Assembly (NCBI GenBank): GCA_963210315.1
Contig: OY723242.1
Coordinates: 992,001-1,056,000, forward strand
Length of the DNA: 64,000 nucleotides
From: Rhynchopus euleeides
Taxonomy: Eukaryota > Euglenozoa > Diplonemea > Diplonemida > Diplonemidae
Direction: 5' to 3'
Shown: piece after piece, positions 1 to 9,636 of the stretch
How the letters are laid out: each line of letters opens with the position of its first letter
Position numbering within the stretch: the stretch's first letter is position 1
Notes under the pieces: generated by a model
What the model was told of the DNA's origin: nothing
The model's input: the letters and a program-made list of their open reading frames with translations, nothing else
The model's database searches: none
Position numbers and translations under genes: made by a program

Positions 1-1080
1 TTTGCGACATGTCCGCCGTCGTCCGCACCTGCTCCGTCCTGCTCTGGGGCAGGTAGTGAAACAGGGATGACAACGACTTGTGGCGGCTCACGAGGAGGAT
101 CTCCGTCGCCGAGTAGCCTCGATCCAGCAGCTCCTGCAGTGCACCTCGGCGGACGGAGTGAGCCGTCAGCAGCGGATTCGCCGCTTGTAAAGCCCTCGCG
201 AACTGATCGCGCGAGAAGCCGAAGAGTTGCTCGTCCCCGCCATGCGCCATGCAGAGGCGCTCCAGGTACGCCCGGTCCTCTCCGCTGAGGGCGATTGCGG
301 TGACGCAACCTTCCGCAAAGGGATCGGACTTCGTCCCCGCCCAGTTCAGGGAGATGTAGGCGGGGAAAAAATCGATACGACCGGGGGTGAGGGTGGCGAC
401 GTCGGCGTAGCGCGCCGCGCTGTACCACGCGACGAGTATCATCAGGCGCAGGAGAGGGTCTGTGGTGATGGAGCACGCCCGCGCGATGTCGCGGGATGTC
501 GCTGGGTGCGCCTGCCGCACAGGCTGCTTCGCCCCCTTGCGAAGCAAGCTGCGGGAGAAGTCCGCGAGCACCTGTTTGTCGTGGGGGATGGCCGCCCGTT
601 TGAGCCACCCCCGGATCAGCACGGTGTATTGCAGGGCGGAGGCTGGGGTCACCTTGCCCTTTAGCAGGAGGCGGGACACCCAGAGTACGCTGGCCTGGGC
701 GGGGGGGAGGGTCACGCCCGTCGCACTGTTCCAATGCTCCTGGAACTGCTGCAGGCGGCGCACCACACTGGCCTGTTGGGACCACGTGGTGTCTGCGAGA
801 GACCCCCGGATCCACCCCCTCCCCGCCTCCAGCACTTCCAGGACCTCCGAGTCCGTGAGTGGTGGCTCCTGCTGTGGGGGACGCCCCCGACGGGGCTGCC
901 CGGTGCCCTCCTGGATGAAAGAGTATGGGCTCAGCGAAAACGCCTCGGCTTGTCCCCGGAAAGCCTGTGCTTGCGCCCCCCCCTCTTGGAGGGCTCGCGT
1001 GGGGTGTTCGGCCGGCCCCCCTGGTCGGGGTTCTCCCGCTTCCGCCGCCACCCTGAGGCCCTGTCGGCGCGCTTTGACGC
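1..1080 (-). CDS. Tyrosine recombinase (phage-integrase fold), partial, part of a mobile element
   Basis: Reading the minus strand gives one frame open from about 1080 to the window edge. It has the tyrosine-recombinase boxes in order: an AWYSAARYADVATL box I carrying the first catalytic Arg, then HSVRRG (the His-x-x-Arg box), SRHKS (the second His position) and LFHYLP, whose Tyr is the expected nucleophile. An N-terminal helical part (LTDSEVLEVLEAG to KQPVRQAHPATS) resembles a core-binding domain. Such enzymes cut and rejoin DNA through a covalent phosphotyrosine to integrate DIRS/Ngaro-type or Crypton-type elements. The frame differs from that of the upstream gag-like ORF and overlaps its end, an arrangement known in DIRS-like elements. 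No obvious ATG starts it. The visible part looks open; the element continues left of the window. Family is sure; DIRS-like versus Crypton-like is undecided because no reverse transcriptase is in view. Confidence 0.78.
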
Positions 1081-2163
1081 GCTCCTCAGGTAGTGCGGGG
1101 TGTGCTGGGTCCCGAAGAGTTCGGCGGAGAGTGCGGCGGCTCCGGTTGCGTCGCCCGCCTGCAGCCGATCCAGCACCATGCACCGCCCGATGGTGCTCCG
1201 ACCGATCTCCACCAGAGCTCGGTCGGCGGCGCTTCCGCTCGGGCCGACCGCGGCAGCGATCGCGTGCAGCGTGCGCAGGTGGGCCGCGGCTTCGTGTCCT
1301 GCGGCCCCCGCGTCCGCCCTCAGGGGGGCAAATCTCGCGTGGAGGTCCGTCATGATGCCGGGCCGGAGGTCGTCCGGCACGTTCCCCCAGGTTGCGGGGT
1401 CCAGCGGGTCCCGGCCCGCAAAAGGGGCAGCAGACGAGCTGTCGGTGCTCGAGTCCGCGGATCGGGATTGCGCGCGGCGGTGGCGCGGGGGAAAATCCAC
1501 CCGGTGGTAGTCGCTGTCAGAGGCAAACCCGGCACCGTCTGCCGTGGGCAGGTGTCGCGCGCATGGCTGTGCAGGGGGACCCGCGCCGTCTGCCGTAGAA
1601 GGCAGGAAACGCGTGGTACCATCCCTGATCATCCGGGCGTCAGCCGCTGTGCGTCGGGAACGCGATACAGAGGGTCCCGCGCCGTCCGCTGCAAAACACG
1701 GGAAACGCGTGGCACCCCCCGCCAGCTGCGCGCCGTCTGCTGTGTGCAGGGAACGCGACTCGGGCAGTCCCGCGCCGTCCGCCGCAGAGGGCGGGAAACG
1801 CGTGGCACCCCCTGCCGGCTGCGCGCCGTCTGCTGTGTGCAGGGAACGCGAAACAGGAGGGCCCGCGCCATCCGCCGCGAAGGGCAGGGAACGCGCGGCA
1901 CTCCGCTCCTGGTCCGTCTCGCCCGCGCCGTCCGCCGCCGTGGGCAGGGAACGCGTGGCATCCTCCGCTGGGCGCGCGCCGTCTGCAGTCGGCAGGGAAC
2001 GCTGCGCCTCCAACCCCTCCAGGCGCTCCATCAGCCGGCGGAATTCGTCCCGGGATACGGGTGCCGCCTCGGCTTTTCCGTCGTCAGACGGGAGCGATTC
2101 CTGCTTGTTCTGGGGTGTGGTGGTCGCGGGGGACTTCGCCTTTCCCTTTTTGTCCTTGGCCAT
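931..2163 (-). CDS. Gag-like / ORF1 protein of the recombinase element
   Basis: A 410-codon minus-strand ORF. I take the ATG at 2163 (MAKDKKGKAKSP) as the start; the frame is open up to 2277, but only through a non-ATG codon. The N-terminus is Lys-rich. The middle (about residues 70-260) is a low-complexity set of degenerate ~31-residue repeats around RSLHTADGAQPAGGATRF. The C-terminal third is predicted helical (LRPGIMTDLHARFAPLRADA, then an Ala/Asp-rich helix pair) and ends in a strongly basic tail (RKRENPDQGGRPNTPREPSK). A helical domain followed by a basic tail directly ahead of a recombinase fits a gag-like structural or nucleic-acid-binding ORF1. It has no zinc knuckle that I can see. 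Function is by position and composition only. Confidence 0.5.
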   Translation of the reverse strand: MAKDKKGKAKSPATTTPQNKQESLPSDDGKAEAAPVSRDEFRRLMERLEGLEAQRSLPTADGARPAEDATRSLPTAADGAGETDQERSAARSLPFAADGAGPPVSRSLHTADGAQPAGGATRFPPSAADGAGLPESRSLHTADGAQLAGGATRFPCFAADGAGPSVSRSRRTAADARMIRDGTTRFLPSTADGAGPPAQPCARHLPTADGAGFASDSDYHRVDFPPRHRRAQSRSADSSTDSSSAAPFAGRDPLDPATWGNVPDDLRPGIMTDLHARFAPLRADAGAAGHEAAAHLRTLHAIAAAVGPSGSAADRALVEIGRSTIGRCMVLDRLQAGDATGAAALSAELFGTQHTPHYLRSASKRADRASGWRRKRENPDQGGRPNTPREPSKRGGRKHRLSGDKPRRFR

Positions 2164-2179
2164 TTTCGGATTGTGTGTG

Positions 2180-2336
2180 GTTTTTCGTTGATCGCACGAC
2201 ACACACAGAAAATTTTGCCTGCGGAAGTGTTGGTGTGTGATTGGCAGGCGCATAAGACTGTGTGTGACGGCAAGCACCTAGCACTTCCCCTATCGCTGCA
2301 TTTCCGCCTGACAAGTACCTTGTTGGAAGAAAAATA
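2180..2336 (-). repeat. Terminal repeat of the recombinase element (copy 1)
   Basis: A 157-bp sequence immediately upstream of ORF1, running from GTTTTTCGTTGATCGC to TTGTTGGAAGAAAA. It is nearly identical, in opposite orientation, to 4500-4655. ORF1 begins just inside it, so it is probably the element's 5' terminal repeat and promoter region. Confidence 0.75.
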
Positions 2337-2338
2337 AA

Positions 2339-4496
2339 TGGACTAACATTGCGAGAAGGTGCTGGGAGACTTGATTTTGCTTTCACTCTCGCCAATCAAA
2401 AACCCCCACCCCCCCACCCCCCACCCGCTGCTATTGGGGCCCCCAGTTCCATGCGGGATTCAAGAGAGAGGGTGGCTTCGAGTGCCCTCTTTTGTTGGCC
2501 AGCTTTTTTTCTGCGTGCGGTTCCACAGGCTGTCTTCTTCGCTGATATCTATATCAGCGTGTTACCCACCCCCCACCCTGCCCCCCGCTCTAGTGCAGAG
2601 GCGGGCCGTGGGAGATATTGCCGTTCTTTCTCACTGCGAAAAAAACAATATCTGTTGGCACAAGCGGAAAAAAAAGGCACAGTCTTTTTTGAACAATTTG
2701 AACAAAATTTTGTTTGATTCTTCTTTTACACAACAGAACTTCTTCAGTGCCAAAAGAATGGGTAGTAGGGCGTGGGGGCGATGCCAGCGCCTTCTTTTTT
2801 TTTGGGGGGAGACAGCAAAGGCTAAAAAATTCTTCTGGCAACAACATTGTGTACGTCACAGTCTGGTCGGCTTGTCCGTCAGGCTGGAGGCCGCCGATAC
2901 CAACAAGAACACCCCACCACAGCAAAAAAGAAAATATTGCGGCGAGTTTTAGCTACGGTTTCTTTGGCCCCCCCTGATTTTTGACGCACAAATCAGCAAC
3001 ACCTCTATCCTTTCTTTACCTCTGTTCCTCACGGGCGAAGGGGGCACTCGCTACCAGCCGCCACTCGCCCACGGCTCGTCAGTGGGAGGGGGACAAGCGT
3101 GCCCCCCCTCACAATTTCTCTCTTTATCACGTACTGAATTTTGGGTTCGCGGGCCACCGCACCTCGTAAGGCGAGGGAACCGAACCCGCTGTCCAGTACG
3201 GCAACCTGTGGGCCCCCCTCCCACCATTTCTCACTTTCTCACACCGGGCAGCAAAGACTTCGAACAGCGCTTTGAACAACCAGAATGTGGCGCCACACCG
3301 ACCGGAAGTTGCCCGGGTCTTGTCAGGGCAGGACAACGTGTTTTTCTAACTGAAAAAAGATTCGTGGCAGCGTTTCGATACCATGTATACAATGCACTCT
3401 AGCAGGCGTCGTTTGTACAAAAATAAAGAACGCACCCACCAAATCTTTTTATTTCTCACGCACACGGCATTCGATATGAAAGTGGCATCCAGTTGTACAA
3501 ACTGTAATCTACACACCACCCCCTTCCATCGGGCAAGGATTTGTTTGTGGTGTGTTGAAGCGTCACCTCATGCATCGATTTTGAACCACCATTGGGCAAA
3601 GAACGAGCACATGACAGGAGAGAGAAAATCACCCCCCAAAAGGGGTGTGCTTATGTCACCCCCAGGCGGCCCTGGCGGGGGGTGACATACACTAACCTGC
3701 CACCCCCCGTGTATATGTCACCCCCTAAAAGGTGTGTTCATGTCACCCCCCCCCCCCCCCCTCCCGATTTTTGCACCTGGGGGTGACATATACACGGGGG
3801 GGTGGTAGGTATTTTTTTTTACGCACACGACTTTCGCGCGGAAAGTGTCATTCAGCTCTGCCAAACGTGCTCTACACACCACCCCCTTCATCAGGCAAGT
3901 GGGTTCGTAAGTGTGTGTGGAAGCGTCAACGCATCAAACGAAGTATCATACAGTAGAGAGAGAGCGGCAGAGTTGAAGTGACACTTTTACTTTTTTGGCA
4001 CACAAAACAACGATTTTGTCTTTTTCTTTACCCCCCCCCCCGGGGAGGCCTGGAGGGGGAGATGGCGGCGTCGGTTGCAGTGGTGGTGGGAGGGTGGGGG
4101 GGGGAGGGCGAGCTGATCATAACACCCCCTGACACACGGTGGGCGAGCTGAGTCAGTTCCCGGTCTCGCTCCCCCTGTTGACGAGTCAGAAATGAAACCG
4201 GCCAAGCCCTTGGCTATATAGCCCACCGTATACCACCCCATCCGTTCCACCCTCCCTACATCCTCACCCCAACCCCCCTGAGACTGAAGGGGGTCCCCCC
4301 CCCCCTTTGGCTCTGCGCACGTTACCCCATATTTTTTTTCGACCTTTCTCAAATTTACTACCCCCCCCCCCTCTCTCTCTCTCTCTCAACCCCCCCCGCC
4401 TCCCACTCCCACCGCTCTCCCCCAGGCACTGGATCTCGGACACAACCTGCATAGCGAGTGAAAAAAATGGGAGATCTTCCAAGTGCTTCCTTCGAC
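2339..4496. other. Gene-free low-complexity stretch between inverted repeats
   Basis: No credible coding region. It holds C- and T-runs, and two diverged copies of a ~120-bp unit at about 3434-3560 and 3816-3935 (both with ACACACCACCCCCTTC and an AAGCGTCA motif). At 3610-3810 there are several TATGTCACCCCC / GGGGGTGACATA blocks in both orientations. A GA-rich/CT-rich run lies at 4365-4390. Confidence 0.6.
3610..3812. repeat. Cluster of inverted GTCACCCCC / GGGGGTGAC blocks
   Basis: At least five blocks of TATGTCACCCCC or its complement occur within 200 bp, including TGTATATGTCACCCCC facing GGGGGTGACATATACA. They could pair into a foldback structure. No coding content. Confidence 0.6.
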
Positions 4497-4499
4497 TTC

Positions 4500-4655
4500 T
4501 ATTTTCTTCCAACAAGGTACTTGTCAGGCGGAAATGCAGCGATAGGGGAAGTGCTAGGTGCTTGCCGTCACACACAGTCTTATGCGCCTGCCAATCACAC
4601 ACCAACACTTCCGCAGGCAAAATTTTCTGTGTGTGTCGTGCGATCAACGAAAAAC
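4500..4655 (+). repeat. Inverted copy of the recombinase-element terminal repeat (copy 2)
   Basis: Reverse complement of 2180-2336 with very few differences. It reads outwards to the right, but no element ORF follows it; the sequence passes within about 115 bp into the 18S-bearing TIR unit. It is either a solo terminal repeat, a truncated second element, or the partner that makes 2180-4655 an inverted-repeat-bounded unit. Confidence 0.7.
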
Positions 4656-4781
4656 TTTTTCTCGTTTACCTTTCGTATTTCTTCACGAATGATCCTGCAC
4701 GACTCCAGCTATATTTCAATACCCCCCTCCCCCCGCTCTCTCCGGCCTATTTTTTTTTTGCACATTCAGGGGGTCTTCGCT

Positions 4782-5087
4782 ATTGGCTCGCTCTTCCGCG
4801 TGCTATAGACGCACGCAGTCCCCTTAAGAAGTGGATTCCTTGTTTCAAGTAAGGTCTAGGACCAGACTTGCCTTGCGGACAACAGGCTCACCTATTTAAG
4901 GGTCGAGATCTCGTTCGTTAACGGAATCAACCAGACAAATCACTCCACCAACCAGGAGCGGCCATGCACCACCACACAATGGATCGAGAAAGAGCTCTCA
5001 ATCTGTCAATCCTTACATTGTCCTGACCTAGTAAAATTCCCCGTGTTGAGTCAAATTAAGCCGCATACTCCACGCCTGGTGGTGTCA

Positions 5088-5120
<33 letters not shown>

Positions 5121-6446
5121 ATGTACTCCCCCCTGAACCCATAATCTTTGATTTCTCGTTTCAAGGGTAGTGCCGTAGGGGCCATAGTGGTGCACCCTTC
5201 GATCCTGAGACGGCATCGTTTACAGTCGTGGACTACGACGGTATCTGATCATCTTCGATCCCCACACTCTCGTTCTTGATTAATGAAGACATTCTTGTCG
5301 AATGCTTTCGCAGAAGTTCGTCTTCCCGCGATCTAAGAATTTCACCTCTGACGTGGGAGTACGTACGACCCCGGCAGTCCCTATTGATCCCGCTGAACCG
5401 CGGTCTTACTTGAATCCGAAGATACGAGAAAGAATCCAACGGCTCGAATTACTCCTTCTCGGGCTGAAAACCAACAAAATAGAACCGAGAGGATCGATCC
5501 CTTGTTATTCCATGCTTTACCATTCAAGACTTACGCCTGCATTGGGCACGCTGGTTTGTTCACAGTAACATCGGTGGTCGACCCGTATGCGCATGGTATA
5601 CGCGTAAGCGCTTTCAACTCCCGTGAAGGAGCCTACTCACAGGGTGCCATTACCACCGTTGATAGAGCCCAGGTCTTGATGTAGAGTGTTTGACCCATAG
5701 CAGAGCCATCGGACATTGCGCCTTCAAGATTTACCATGGCACCCTACAACCTGAGCTCTGGATCCAACTACGAGCTTTTTAACAGCAGCAGCATTAATAT
5801 ACGCTATTGGTGCTGGAATTACCGCGGGTGCTGGCACCAGACTTGTCCACCAATCGATACTCACTGACAGGTTTAGATATCATCCATTGCAATCTCCATA
5901 ACACTGGTGCCAGAAGTCGCTATTTCTCTTCGCTGCCTCAGCAGTGTTGCTATTGGGCAATTTGCGCGCCTGCTGCCATCCTTAGATGTGGTAGCCGTTT
6001 CTCAGGCTCCCTCTCCGGAATCGAACCCTAATTCCCCGTTACCCGTTACAGCCACGGTAGTCCACTACACTACCGTCAAAAGCTGATAGGGCAGATACTC
6101 CTGCGGGCTTGCACCAGATCAAGTCTGTGTGCTATCGCTCGGTTGACCTGTTTCATCCAAAGAACCACTGCTATTGCTAGCGTTGGTTTTCGTTTCGGTC
6201 AACTGCATCCCCTTCAGCCCAATAGGGTTTCCCCCATTGAGTGGAATCTGAGTGGGATTTTTCGGACAGGTATTAGCAATGGAGTTACCATTGTTATCCC
6301 ACTGGACGCCAAAGGCACCTTTCCCGCGTGGATTGTAGCTGATTTAATGAGCCGTTTGCAGATCCACTGTTAATCCATTTACTCTGAGACTTGCATGGCT
6401 TAATCCTTGAAACAAGCATATGACTACTGGCAGGATCAACCAGGTT
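4782..6446 (-). rRNA. 18S (small-subunit) rRNA gene, 3'-truncated
   Basis: On the minus strand the sequence begins AACCTGGTTGATCCTGCC at about 6446, the universal eukaryotic SSU 5' end. It then passes the CAGCACCCGCGGTAATTCC decoding-region site (near 5825), the GAGGTGAAATTCTTAGAT site (near 5340) and AAACTTAAAGGAATTGACGG (near 5100). It stops after GAGCCAATA, within the last quarter of the gene, where a GGGGGTCTTCGCT transposon end begins. The last few hundred nucleotides, ITS, 5.8S and 28S are all absent. The conserved core looks intact, so truncation is recent or the copy is partial. It cannot yield a complete SSU rRNA. It places the window in a eukaryote; I could not assign a lineage by eye. 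Confidence 0.95.
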
Positions 6447-6690
6447 TCTTGTCACTCAAATCTAATTCCAGTCGCACAGGACGGGAAAGAATTAGTGAGC
6501 AAGTGCCTTGAAGGTTGATGTTGTAACCGGCTCACCTGCGGAGAGGCATTCCGGTCCGGCTCATTCGAGCGATCCTAGCTTTTCCCCTGCAGGTTTTAGG
6601 TGATTTTCACCACCGTGTCTTCCCGACTGTTTTGCCTGTTGCGGAGCTCTTGCAAGCAAGATGACTCCAGGCTGGGACGAACCCGTTCAG

Positions 6691-6741
6691 TCAGGGGTCT
6701 TGCTGTGTGTAACATTAGCACAAGACCTAAACCTGCATCGC
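6691..6741. repeat. 51-bp dispersed repeat, copy 1
   Basis: TCAGGGGTCTTGCTGTGTG through ACCTAAACCTGCATCGC, repeated at 53133-53183 in the same orientation with two differences. Here it lies about 250 bp outside the 18S 5' end; at the other site it lies between two 31-bp satellite arrays. It has no ORF. Confidence 0.8.
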
Positions 6742-6847
6742 CTTTCAGGGGGTGATTGTCAGTGCATTTTTTTTTGGCGAATTTGCTGTTGAATTGGCTG
6801 AAAACTGGCGAAGGTTGGCGAAGGATAACGGCCAGCGAAGATCCCCC

Positions 6848-7635
6848 TCCCCCCTCCCCCTCAGCAGTTTTGATTTGAACCACCTGCGTGTGTTTGACCC
6901 ATCCTCTCCCCCCACCCCTACTCAGCACCCCTCTCTCTTCCTGCTCCTTTCGCTCGCCATATTGCCAAGTTCTTGCTCAGGGTGGGCCGCCATCTTATTC
7001 ATTTGGGTGGGGGAGGGGAGGGGGCAGCACCTTCAAGCTTTGTGCCATCGTCGAGTCAGTGTGTGCGGGACGCTTCCTCTTGATATTGGGAGGGCCCGCC
7101 TTTTTGAGAGTGACAAGTGTTCGCGCCCCACCCCCACCCCCACCCCCGTGCCCTGCCTCTCCGTCATTCTATTTCTTTTTGGGCAGATCCGGACGGACTC
7201 ACGGTCGATCTCCCCAACCCAAGCCCAACCTCGCTCTGCTTAGCGCTACAGGAGGCAATTAGGGTAGCAACAACAAAACAGGTGGGTCAAAGAGGTAACC
7301 AACAACAATAAAATGTGTCACCGCGCTCGTTCTTCTCCCCTCCCCCCTTTTCTTTGCGACCGTTTCCTTGATGTGTTGACGCTTCCACACCCGCACCCCC
7401 TGCTGGGTGAGGAGCCACAAGGGCAAGAACAAAAAAAATGCGCGCGACACTTCCCGCCCCCCGCCTCCATTGGTGGTGCTAAAATAAATACAGGGGGTGC
7501 AGAAAAGACGGGCAGAAAGAATTAAAATCCCGGTTAAAATCACGAATGCACAACGCGCTGGATCACAAAGAGATTCTGATACCTCGCACCACCGGGGGGC
7601 GCTTGCGAACACGGCCAAAAATCGTTCAAATTGTT
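6848..7635. other. Gene-free spacer, pyrimidine-rich
   Basis: C/T-rich runs, a (CCCCCA)n-like stretch near 7126-7150, and a TGTTGACGCTTCCACAC motif at 7374-7390 that recurs at 3915-3931 (inverted) and 62872-62888. No ORF shows recognisable protein. Confidence 0.5.
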
Positions 7636-7653
7636 CAATCAGTCCTATTCGTG

Positions 7654-8344
7654 CACGGTGGGATCTTGTAAATTTTACATGTATAACTACAAGTATATAC
7701 ATGTATTATACATGTATAATACTTGCATGTCAACTATTATACATGTATAATACATGTATATGCCTGAAATATACATGTAAAATACATGTATATCAAGTAA
7801 AAATACATGTATAATACTTGCATGTCAACTATTATACATGTATTTTTACTTGATATACATGTATTTTACATGTATATTTCAGGCATATACATGTATTTTA
7901 CATGTATAATACTTGTCATGCAAGTATTATACATGTAAAATACTTGCATGACAAGTAAAATACTTGCATGCAAGTAAAATACATGTATTTTACTTGCATG
8001 CAAGTATTTTACTTGTCATGCAAGTATTATACATGTATTTTACTTGTCATGCAAGTATTTTACATGTATAATACTTGCATGACAAGTATTATACATGTAA
8101 AATACATGTAAATGCCTGAAATATACATGTAAAATACATGTATATCAAGTAAAAATACATGTATAATAGTTGACATGCAAGTATTATACTTGTATTTTTA
8201 CTTGATATACATGTATTTTACATGTATATTTCAGGCATATACATGTATTATACATGTATAATAGTTGACATGCAAGTATTATACATGTATAATACATGTA
8301 TATACTTGTAGTTATACATGTAAAATTTACAAGATCCCACCGTG
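7654..8344. repeat. 691-bp near-perfect AT-rich palindrome
   Basis: CACGGTGGGATCTTGTAAAT at the left end is matched by its complement at 8325-8344, and the arms stay nearly identical to the centre near 7980, where AAAATACATGTATTTT lies. The right arm has about one extra unit. The arms are themselves made of the self-complementary 6-mers ACATGT and GCATGC plus TACTTG/CAAGTA, so there are palindromes within the palindrome. A TGCCTGAAATATACATG block punctuates it four times in alternating orientation. Confidence 0.9.
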
Positions 8345-8349
8345 TGGTC

Positions 8350-9287
8350 ATTTACCCCCCCCCCTTTGGGTCGCCTGACCGGAAATTTTGGGAAAAGGGG
8401 GGTAATATAAGGGGGGGGGGTAAATTACGGGTCAAGGGGGGGGGGGTAAATTACCATGTTCTGGGGTGGCCGGTTTTTTTGGTAGGCCATAGGGGGGTGA
8501 GAGGGCGCCCAGGGCCTGTGGGTGACCTACCCCGGCATCACCCAGGCCCTCGGGCACTTCCTTCGGCATGATTGGACCTGTCACATGCATGCGGTGGGGT
8601 GTGTGGTGCCGACCTCACAGCCAATTACCCTCCCCTGGCGGCAAAGAGGGGGTAAATTACCCCCCTTCTGACTGGGTAGTGGGGGTAACTGGGGGGTAAT
8701 TTACCCCTCCTTCCAGGCAAAGGGGGGTATATGTGCCACCCCCTTTGCCCGGGGAGGGGGTAAATTTCCCCCCCTGGCCCTCCCCAGTCAAGGGGGGGTA
8801 AATTGCCCCCGCCCTTACTGGGGGGTAATTTACCCCCTTCTCCGGTGGTGGGTAGGGGGGTAAATTACCCCCCTCTCCAGTACAAGGGGGCAAATTTACC
8901 CTCCCTACGGGTCAAGGGGTGGCACCCCTTTGGCCTGGGAGGGGGTAAATTACCCCCCCAGTAAGAGCGGGAACAAAATACCCCCCCTTTGCTGGGAAGG
9001 GCCAGGGGGGTAATTTACCCCCCTTAGCCTGGTGGGGGCCAGGGGGGAAAATTTACCCCCTCTTACCAGGTCGGGGGGGTAATTTACCCCCCTACCAGGC
9101 AACGGGGGTGGTAAATTACCCCCCCACCACCCAGTGGAGGGGGTAAATTTACCCCCCGACCAGCCAAAAAATGGGTATTTTCCGCTCACCCCCCCAGCCA
9201 AAGGGGGGGGGGTAAATTACCAAGTTTCTGAGGCCTGAACCCAAAATTTCCGAAAAAGGGGGTAATATAAGGGGGGGGGTAAATTAC
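8350..9287. repeat. Array of GGGGGTAAATTACCCCC palindromes
   Basis: More than a dozen copies of GGGG-TAA-ATT(T)A-CCCC or half-sites, separated by 20-60 bp. The outer edges are similar direct blocks: AAATTTTGGGAAAAGGGGGG near 8383 and AAAATTTCCGAAAAAGGGGG near 9243, each followed by TAATATAAGGGGGGGGGTAA. A non-repetitive insert of about 150 bp (8470-8630) interrupts it. Repeated G- and C-runs on both strands suggest hairpin or G-quadruplex potential. Confidence 0.8.
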
Positions 9288-9636
9288 CACGAATAGGACT
9301 GATTGTTCAAATCGTTCAAGAGAGAAGGGACGCCCCCGACAGTGAGGGCCTTTGCTCAGAAGTGCAGAAACGTGACCCGCCTTACAACAACTGAGACAAA
9401 ACTGGCACATACTTGGCACAGAACGAAGGCCTGTCCCCCAAGGAAACAACAAAACAGGGCAAATATAAAATTTTTGCCCTTTTGTGTTTGTCCTAGAGAG
9501 CAGCAGAGAGAAGCGAGAGAAACAGGGGGGGGGGGCAGGAGATGCATGAAGGGGCCAATGTGTGCCGGAGGGTAGCGATGGTGCTGCTGCATCACAGTGA
9601 GTAGCCTCACCCACACCTGTGGAAACCAAATATGGG

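Larger units (their letters stand above)
4769..6847. mobile_element. TIR element enclosing an 18S rRNA fragment
   Basis: The left end GGGGGTCTTCGCT (4769-4781) directly abuts the truncated 18S sequence. The right end AGCGAAGATCCCCC (6834-6847) is its inverted partner with one mismatch. The segment before the right end (about 6748-6847: GTCAGTGCATTTTT, GTTGAATTGGCTGAAAACTG) is homologous to the body of the 90-bp MITE at 12481-12570. Candidate 3-bp flanks are TCA and TCC, so no perfect target duplication. The reading is that a MITE-family element has enclosed rDNA; an rDNA copy broken by independent insertions is the alternative. Confidence 0.5.
7636..9305. mobile_element. Composite inverted-repeat unit with two palindrome arrays
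   Basis: Bounded by CAATCAGTCCTATTCGTG (7636-7653) and CACGAATAGGACTGATTG (9288-9305), perfect inverted partners of 18 bp. Inside are the ACATGT palindrome (7654-8344) and the GGGGTAATTTACCCC array (about 8350-9287). No transposase is present. It may be one non-autonomous element or two nested ones. Confidence 0.5.

Noticed and set aside
6515-6553. Possible inverted 18S 3' end (GTAACCGGCTCACCTGCGGA) just outside the 18S 5' end
   Set aside because: The likeness to the conserved GTAGGTGAACCTGCGGAAGG terminus is short and gapped, and no upstream 18S sequence accompanies it.
8480-8630. A short coding-like insert in the GGGGTAATTTACCCC array
   Set aside because: About 45 codons with protein-like composition in one frame, but no recognisable motif and no start or splice context.
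8350-9287. CRISPR-like array
   Set aside because: Units are palindromic with irregular low-complexity spacers, in a eukaryotic genome with no cas genes.
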